From Bryoerythrophyllum caledonicum (Eukaryota; Streptophyta; Bryopsida; Pottiales; Pottiaceae): DNA of 64,000 nt. The DNA lies in the NCBI GenBank assembly GCA_963971425.1, contig OZ020524.1, forward strand, positions 22,931,022 through 22,995,021, written 5' to 3'. Every line of letters begins with the position of its first letter. Within the stretch, counting starts at the first letter, position 1. Positions 58,751 through 64,000 of the stretch are shown here, piece by piece. A program made the position numbers and the translations under genes. Under the pieces are notes generated by a model. That model was not told where the DNA came from, did not search any database, and saw only the letters and a program-made list of their open reading frames with translations.

Positions 58751-61180
58751 AGCCTGTAACCATTTATCAATAACCGGTAACGATTTTGTGACATTAGGAC
58801 CATAGATGATAGTATGGCTTGGTATGGATGATTATTGTGGAGGCTAGGGTGTGTTATTTGTGTGTTTAATAGATATAGTACATTAATACAATATGTAGAG
58901 ATGTGTGCAGGTTCGTTAGCATATTGTGTGGTGATAATTTGGAGGGCTTTATGGAGAGCCATCATTTCTGCTCTAAAGATATTTTAAAGTCCACATAGTC
59001 TTTGGATATTTTTATTTCTTTGGTTGAGTTGTATATACCATTTCCAGCTTTTTCTATATGCCAATGACCCGGGCTGGCTTCTGTTGATGCTTTGAAGGAA
59101 CCATCTGTATAGTAACTATATGCGGGGTCAAATTTTAAGGGGATATGGTTACAATATGTGGGGAGGGGAAGTGGTGTTATGGGGGAGGTTTGTGTTGTGT
59201 TGATATATCTAAGTTGGGACCATTATTTGTTCTGGTTTACTAGGGTTTGAAGAGGTGTAGGTAGAGCTATTTTTGTATATATTTGGCTTATGTTGAGGCT
59301 ATTTGTTATGGAAGTAAGTGTAGCAAGTTGTTCCGCGGTACCAATATTATTATGTTGATGGTGTATGCATAGAATTTGTATGGTAGATGGTTTGAGCCTT
59401 GGATTATTTGATAATTTGGGTGGTAAAGTGGGTTCTACATATGGCACCGAGTGTGCTTCAAATAGGGCTATGATGTGAGAGTCTCAAAATGGGCCTACTT
59501 GTGGGTTAAAGTTTTGGTACCAGTTGTTGTTTGGTGTGATGATAATAGTGGAAGTAGATTTTGGATCATTTTTGGCCGCAAGTCTTGCCCAACGTATAGC
59601 TTGTTGTGTATCTTCAGTAGTGTGAAGGTGTGCAATATCGTTTCCAATCCATTTGTGGTCAAATACGTTCTTTAGTGAGCCAAAATTGTTGTCTCTTTCG
59701 AAAGGTGAATGGACCTTGGTAAGTTGGGTAGGGCATGTGACGGGGGATGAGAAGTATGAGTGTTGGATGTTGGAGGATGAGATTAGTGAGTCTAGAATGG
59801 GCGTGAGTAATGTGTAATGTGTGAGTTTGAGGGGGTCATTTTTGGAATGCAATATTTATATCTTTGATATAGCCAAACTATTTCAGGTTTAGCCAAACTA
59901 TTTCAAGTTTAGCCAAACTATTTGGTTTCAAATGGTTGGGGTATTGATTCTATGTTTGTGGGTGTTTGTAGTTTATTATGGTATTGGTTCTATAACCATT
60001 GGAGTCTTGTGATGGGAATAGTGATTATATATATCATGTAGTCTTCGTATATATGTGCAATGTCCTCATTAATTTTGATTGTATTATTTGATGTGAGAAT
60101 GTCTTTTTTGGAATTGCATTTGGTTGTGTGTATATTTAGGAGGGGGATCATTATAGGTGGGGTAATTGATCTTTAGTCAGGAAATTGTTCTTGAAGATTG
60201 TATTATTTGAATGGTTTTTAAGAAGGATTTGTTCTGGATGTTTTAATAGTATTGTGTAAGTAGTGTGGAGTTATGGGTGGAGGTGTTTTGGTCATGCCAT
60301 GGGAAAAGGTTCTGTTGGGGTAGCCATTTGTTGAAGGTATTGTTATTATGTTGCCATTGGTATAAATATTTGGTATAATTTTTTATAACTTTGTTGGGGT
60401 CAATATACTTTCTATGTTTATGGTCAGTAATGAGGTTTATGGGATATGCGGATGGGGTATTTTAGGATGTGTATTGGAGGAGGAGGGAGTGGATGTGGTG
60501 GGTTGGGGGAGTGAATTGTCGGGGGGATGTCTTTGGGTGTTGTTGTTGGTGGTGGTATAAATGTCTTTGAATGTGTAGGAGTTTGGATGTGTAGGACATG
60601 GAGCGTAACAAAATAGTTGTTAAGCAATATTAAGGGTGCTCTTTACTAATTTGGATGGTTTAGCATGAAATGTTTTGAAGTCGTTGTGGTTCATGATATG
60701 TGTTCCATTTGATAAAGTTATTTGTTTTAAGTTGGTAAATTTTTAGTGACAAAAGTTTTTGTAGTAGTTTTTGGGAGAGGTGTTGGATAATTCTTGTGTC
60801 ATTTTGGGTTTCTTGTAGCAAGATTTGTTCCAATGGTGAAGGTTCTAAGAAGAAGTTTGTGATTGTGCTTGTTAGGTGAAGTTTTGCTTCATTTTTTTAA
60901 TAGAAAGAATGTTCCGGTGATTGGTGATCTAATGCAATCATCTTTTTTCTTCTAGGAATAATTTTAGCGCCCCTATATTTGGCAAGAATAAAGTGGGTGA
61001 GTCCTTTGTAAATCTTGCTGAGTCCAACTTTGTCATTGAGTGCGTTTTGGAGTTGTTTCCCTGTGCATGGAGGTTGGCATTTTTAAGGGAAAATGCTTCT
61101 AGTCCAAATAAATTTTGTGGGAGATGGATTATGACATTTGACATACATTTGAGGAGGCCACAAATGGCTATGATTCTTTT
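58732..61180 (-). mobile_element. Decayed non-LTR retrotransposon with RNase H remnant
   Basis: Read on the minus strand, fragments in changing frames follow retroelement order. Near 61144-60938: LFGLEAFSLKNANLHAQGNN. Near 59700-59490: KWIGNDIAHLH, TQQAIRWARLAAKNDP. Near 59170-59060: AYSYYTDGSFKAST followed by PGHWHIEKAGNGIYN. Near 58975-58800: FRAEMMALHKALQIITTQYA then NVLYLLNTQ. The last two carry RNase H residues: Asp in YTDGS and Glu in AEMMAL. The third acidic residue, normally in a TDC/TDS motif, reads STYC, so Asp has become Tyr. Multiple stops and at least one frameshift show it is dead. The reverse-transcriptase core itself was not recognised. Confidence 0.6.
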
Positions 61181-62034
61181 GTTTAGTTTTTGATAGCAGA
61201 CATGGAGTATAGGACTACGTAGAAGTTGTATGCTACTCCGGATCTAAGTATAATGTATACTATTTTTTTTTTGTTTCAGAGTGGCCGGACATATTAGTAG
61301 TTCTTTGCATTGTTTAGTAAGTTTTGTTGTAGTATTGTGAATTTGTATTTTTCATTTGATGAGGCGACAAGATTTGTGCCTAGATATGTATATATTGTCA
61401 CAGTACATGGCGCCAAGGGCCTCTCTGCATTGTAGTGTTTTAAAGTCGATTAGTTTGTTACTAATCTACAGGTTTAGGGACCTACGGCGGCACACCGCAT
61501 TCATCTATGGATGATTTTCATCGACTTAGGATTGTGTATTTGTGCGGCAGTGCATACTACGCCGCACATGTTTTTGATTTGACGTCTTTGTCAAGTCAAG
61601 CTTTGAGAGTGAGTAGAGTGTTTAGTGATTACCTTTGTTTATAAGTGATTGTTTATCATTAGTAAAGGTTTTGTATTTGCTTATACTACTACCGTAGGTG
61701 AAGGGCACCTCCGACACTTAAAAGCCGAATAATTAATTAAAGTAAAAAAATTTGGTTCGGCAAATTTTACCACAGTATTAAAAATTTCGACTTTTACATC
61801 CAAAAAAAAGAGTAAGTTTTGACTTTAGTAGGGGATGAATTATATTCGACGGCTAATGAAGGATAATTTTTTTTGCCATTGCAACCCACACCTTTTCAAA
61901 TTCCTTGGCGGCTTCACAATTAATGCAATCTTACATACACTTCCAAGGTTTCGTAGTTGCACAGACAGTTTTGTGTTTGGTTGCAAGTTTTAGTATATTT
62001 GAACTTTGAGTACGTTTCCCATTTTGTTTGAGAG

Positions 62035-63846
62035 ATGGCAAAATTAAAGACTTTGACAAGTATGTTTCAGCCAATTAGCAAAGAAGAGAGAGAGGAGAGT
62101 GTCCAACGTGAATTTGCAATATTGCATGAAAAAGTGCAAGCAGAGAAGGCATTGGAGGTGGACGTGGAGGTAGAGATGGAGGTTGTCAAGCGGCCCGTAT
62201 GGAGGCCAAAGCGATAAAAGGAACTAATCTTGAGTTCAATTGAAGAGAGCACCACTTCATCAAATATAAAGGTACGCGGGGCATATAACAACTGGTTTGC
62301 ACCTTCTCTTTGGGGTCCTATTTACGTTGCAGTAAGAAGGTTTAGGTCTATTATCCATGCCTGCAACTATCTTAAAAGTGCTTATAAGAAGCCTGGAGAG
62401 CAATTTGGACCATATCATCAACTATCTAGAGGTACAATGTATGAATGGTTTAGTACTGCAACATGGGATGTCAAGGAAGAATACAAAAAGTATATAGAAC
62501 TAGGTACTTCCCGTTTTAGTGGAGGCGCCCAGCACTGTCCTATTCTTTCCCAACACCCTGCACTAAAAGAAAAAGTGGTTAGAGCTCTCAAGTCACATAG
62601 AGAAGCAGACCAACCATTGTTTGCAAGAAACATAAGAAATTTAGTACTTTCGATCATCAAGGCAGAAAATCCATCTCTTTTAGGTCAGGCAGGGAGAAGT
62701 GAATGGAAAGTACCGCTCAGCTGGGTTAGATCATTTGTGAAGAATGAGTTAAATTGGACCATTAGAAAGGCTACAACTACTGCGAGTAAACTCCCAACGG
62801 ATTGGGAGTTACAAGGGCTTAGAATGGCACAACGCATTGCCTATTTATCCAAGTGTTATAGCATACCAAAGGAGTTAGTGGTAAATACCGACCAAACCGG
62901 AATCCATCTTGTACCAACATGTGGTACAAGAACTTGGGATGTGAAGGGGACTAAGCATGTCGCCGTACTTGGAGTTGAAGACAAAAGACAAATCACTGTA
63001 ATCGTATCCTCATCTGTAGCAGGAAATCTACTACCCTTTCAAGTGATTTTTAGTGGAAAATCAATTAAAAGCTTACCTCCTATCAACCAAGGACGGCAAT
63101 TTTGTGAAGCTGCAGAGTGGCACATCACTAACACGGAGAACCATTGGAGCAACTTAACGACATGTAAGGAGTTTGTAGAAAAGATACTCAACCCCTACAG
63201 AATCAAACAAGTAGACAGTCTGCGATTGAGTAAGGATACTCCTCTCATCTGACTCATTGACTGCTGGTCCGTGCACACTTCTGAGGCATTCACTACATGG
63301 TTGAAAGAGAGTCATCCACATGTGAAACTTATCTACGTACCAGCGAATTGCACAAGTATCTATCAACCTGCGGACGTTATTTTACAAAGACCTTTCAAAT
63401 ATGGATTTAGAGAGCAATATGATCAATGGAGTATGCAAGAGATTTCTAAACAACTACAAGTATGTGAAGCAGAAGAGATCAAGCTGGATATGACACTAAA
63501 GACCATGAAGCCTGAGTTATGTAATTGGCTTTACAACGCTTGGCTACACATTGACAATGAGCGGCTTATTAAAATAGGGTGGGAGAAATGCCGTTTATCT
63601 AGGTCTTTTGAGGACGCTTTTCAAGCTGATGCATTGAAAGAAAACATGGTATATCCACTATTCAAAGACATCAAACAAGGTGAACAACTTTCAACAAATG
63701 AGGACCAAGCTGATGACATAGAACCGAATACAAGCATTGAAGAGGTTATGGAAGATACAATTTTTCAAGACAAGAGAAGTTGCAGTGTCTCTTCTCTAAG
63801 AAGATTGGCAAGGTACGTCTCTCCTGCAAGACATCAAAACATTTGA
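62035..63846 (+). pseudogene. DDE-superfamily transposase broken by two stops
   Basis: One frame of 604 codons runs from ATG 62035 to 63846 with two internal stops: TAA at 62215 and TGA at 63250. The N-terminal part is charged (SKEEREESVQREFAILHEK). A DNA-binding, helix-rich region follows (FARNIRNLVLSIIKAENPSL, VRSFVKNELNWTIRKATTTA), then the catalytic domain with Asp in VNTDQTGIHLVP, Asp in LIDCWSVHTSEAF just after the TGA, and Asp in SIYQPADVILQRPF. This spacing fits the DDE_1 domain of pogo/Tigger-type elements, which cut and paste at TA sites. All three catalytic Asp are kept, so the breaks look recent. Alternatively the stops could be read-through or removed by splicing, but no fitting intron is visible. 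Confidence 0.88.
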
Positions 63847-64000
63847 TGTTAGTTTCAATTTTACAACCAAAAAAACTAACATACGTGATCAATTTAGCAG
63901 GCATTCAAAATGAGCTGGAGAATGACCTTTTAGAAAGTTTTGAATCTTGATCTGCTTTGGACTCCCTTGTTGAATGTTTGCAATAAATAACTTTAAACTC
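63847..64000. other. 3' flank of the transposase
   Basis: AT-rich tail to the window edge. No terminal inverted repeat matching GGTGAA is present, so the transposon is cut by the window or degraded. Confidence 0.4.

Larger units (their letters stand above)
56075..62034. other. Repeat-rich region downstream of the MADS gene
   Basis: The first 150 bases upstream of the MADS start should be its promoter. The rest is a mosaic of a 307-bp tandem pair, GAA-tailed repeats, two TIR elements and a decayed retrotransposon, all listed separately. No intact host gene is supported. Confidence 0.5.
61695..64000 (+). mobile_element. Pogo/Tigger-like DNA transposon (right end outside the window)
   Basis: The probable left end TAGGTGAAGGGCACCTCC at 61695 shares the GGTGAA terminus with the MITE at 57261. 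A transposase pseudogene fills 62035-63846. No matching inverted terminus is seen before 64000, so the element continues past the window edge, or the right end is lost. Confidence 0.55.

Noticed and set aside
1..64000. CRISPR arrays, operons, ribosome-binding sites, riboswitches
   Set aside because: Spliced plant nuclear genes throughout; the tandem repeats lack regular unique spacers, and no bacterial signals are present.

Overview
This window is nuclear DNA from a land plant. Evidence: genes are split by short GT-AG introns (about 75 to 800 bp), and the gene set includes a plastid-type aspartate-semialdehyde dehydrogenase, a CBM48 starch-granule protein of the PTST2/FLO6 type, a type I MADS-box gene, a COP9 signalosome subunit and a cytosolic-type tRNA-His. 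Telomere-like TTTAGGG units occur upstream of one gene. The mix of compact AT-rich spacers, many small inverted-repeat transposons and intronless GC-rich genes suggests a non-flowering plant, most likely a bryophyte, but that placement is inference and nothing here fixes the species.

Layout. 962-2011 (+): DNA polymerase epsilon histone-fold subunit (DPB3/POLE4-like, 4 coding exons), convergent with 9163-2361 (-): alpha-N-acetylglucosaminidase (NAGLU, 19 exons, 827 aa), which carries a tRNA-His(GUG) inside intron 13 and one GC-AG intron. 10.5-10.8 kb: a 63-bp minisatellite. 10.8-19.3 kb: gene-poor, AT-rich, built largely from small TIR elements, including several bounded by TTAA. 19540-20570 (+): heavy-metal-associated (HMA) domain protein. 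22.0-27.8 kb: a gene-dense stretch holding three copies of an unrecognised small protein family (22011-22484 minus, 25569-26000 plus, 27274-27801 plus), a single-pass membrane protein (23190-24284, +) and a small acidic protein with an 81-bp internal duplication (24379-24936, -). 29634-33554 (+): COP9 signalosome subunit 2 (12 exons, 439 aa). 33.6-39.8 kb: repeats and a degenerate coding-like patch. 42161-39852 (-): CBM48/coiled-coil PTST-like protein, head to head with 42628-43842 (+): plastid aspartate-semialdehyde dehydrogenase. 43.9-47.8 kb: gene-poor. 51292-47855 (-): GON4-like SANT protein (8 exons, 791 aa). 51.7-54.9 kb: minisatellite, a strong hairpin element and MITEs. 56074-54980 (-): type I MADS-box gene. 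56.5-61.7 kb: a tandem pair of 307-bp repeats, MITEs and a decayed non-LTR retrotransposon with an RNase H remnant. 62035-63846 (+): pogo/Tigger-like DDE transposase broken by two in-frame stops.

The housekeeping genes do not form one pathway. The most unusual material is (i) the local three-member protein family at 22-28 kb, (ii) a TTAA-bounded MITE family with CCCCTAAAG termini in at least six copies, and (iii) a TA-flanked MITE whose GGTGAA ends match the left end of the broken pogo-like transposon. Exon models were built by hand from splice signals and checked for reading-frame continuity; they are predictions.
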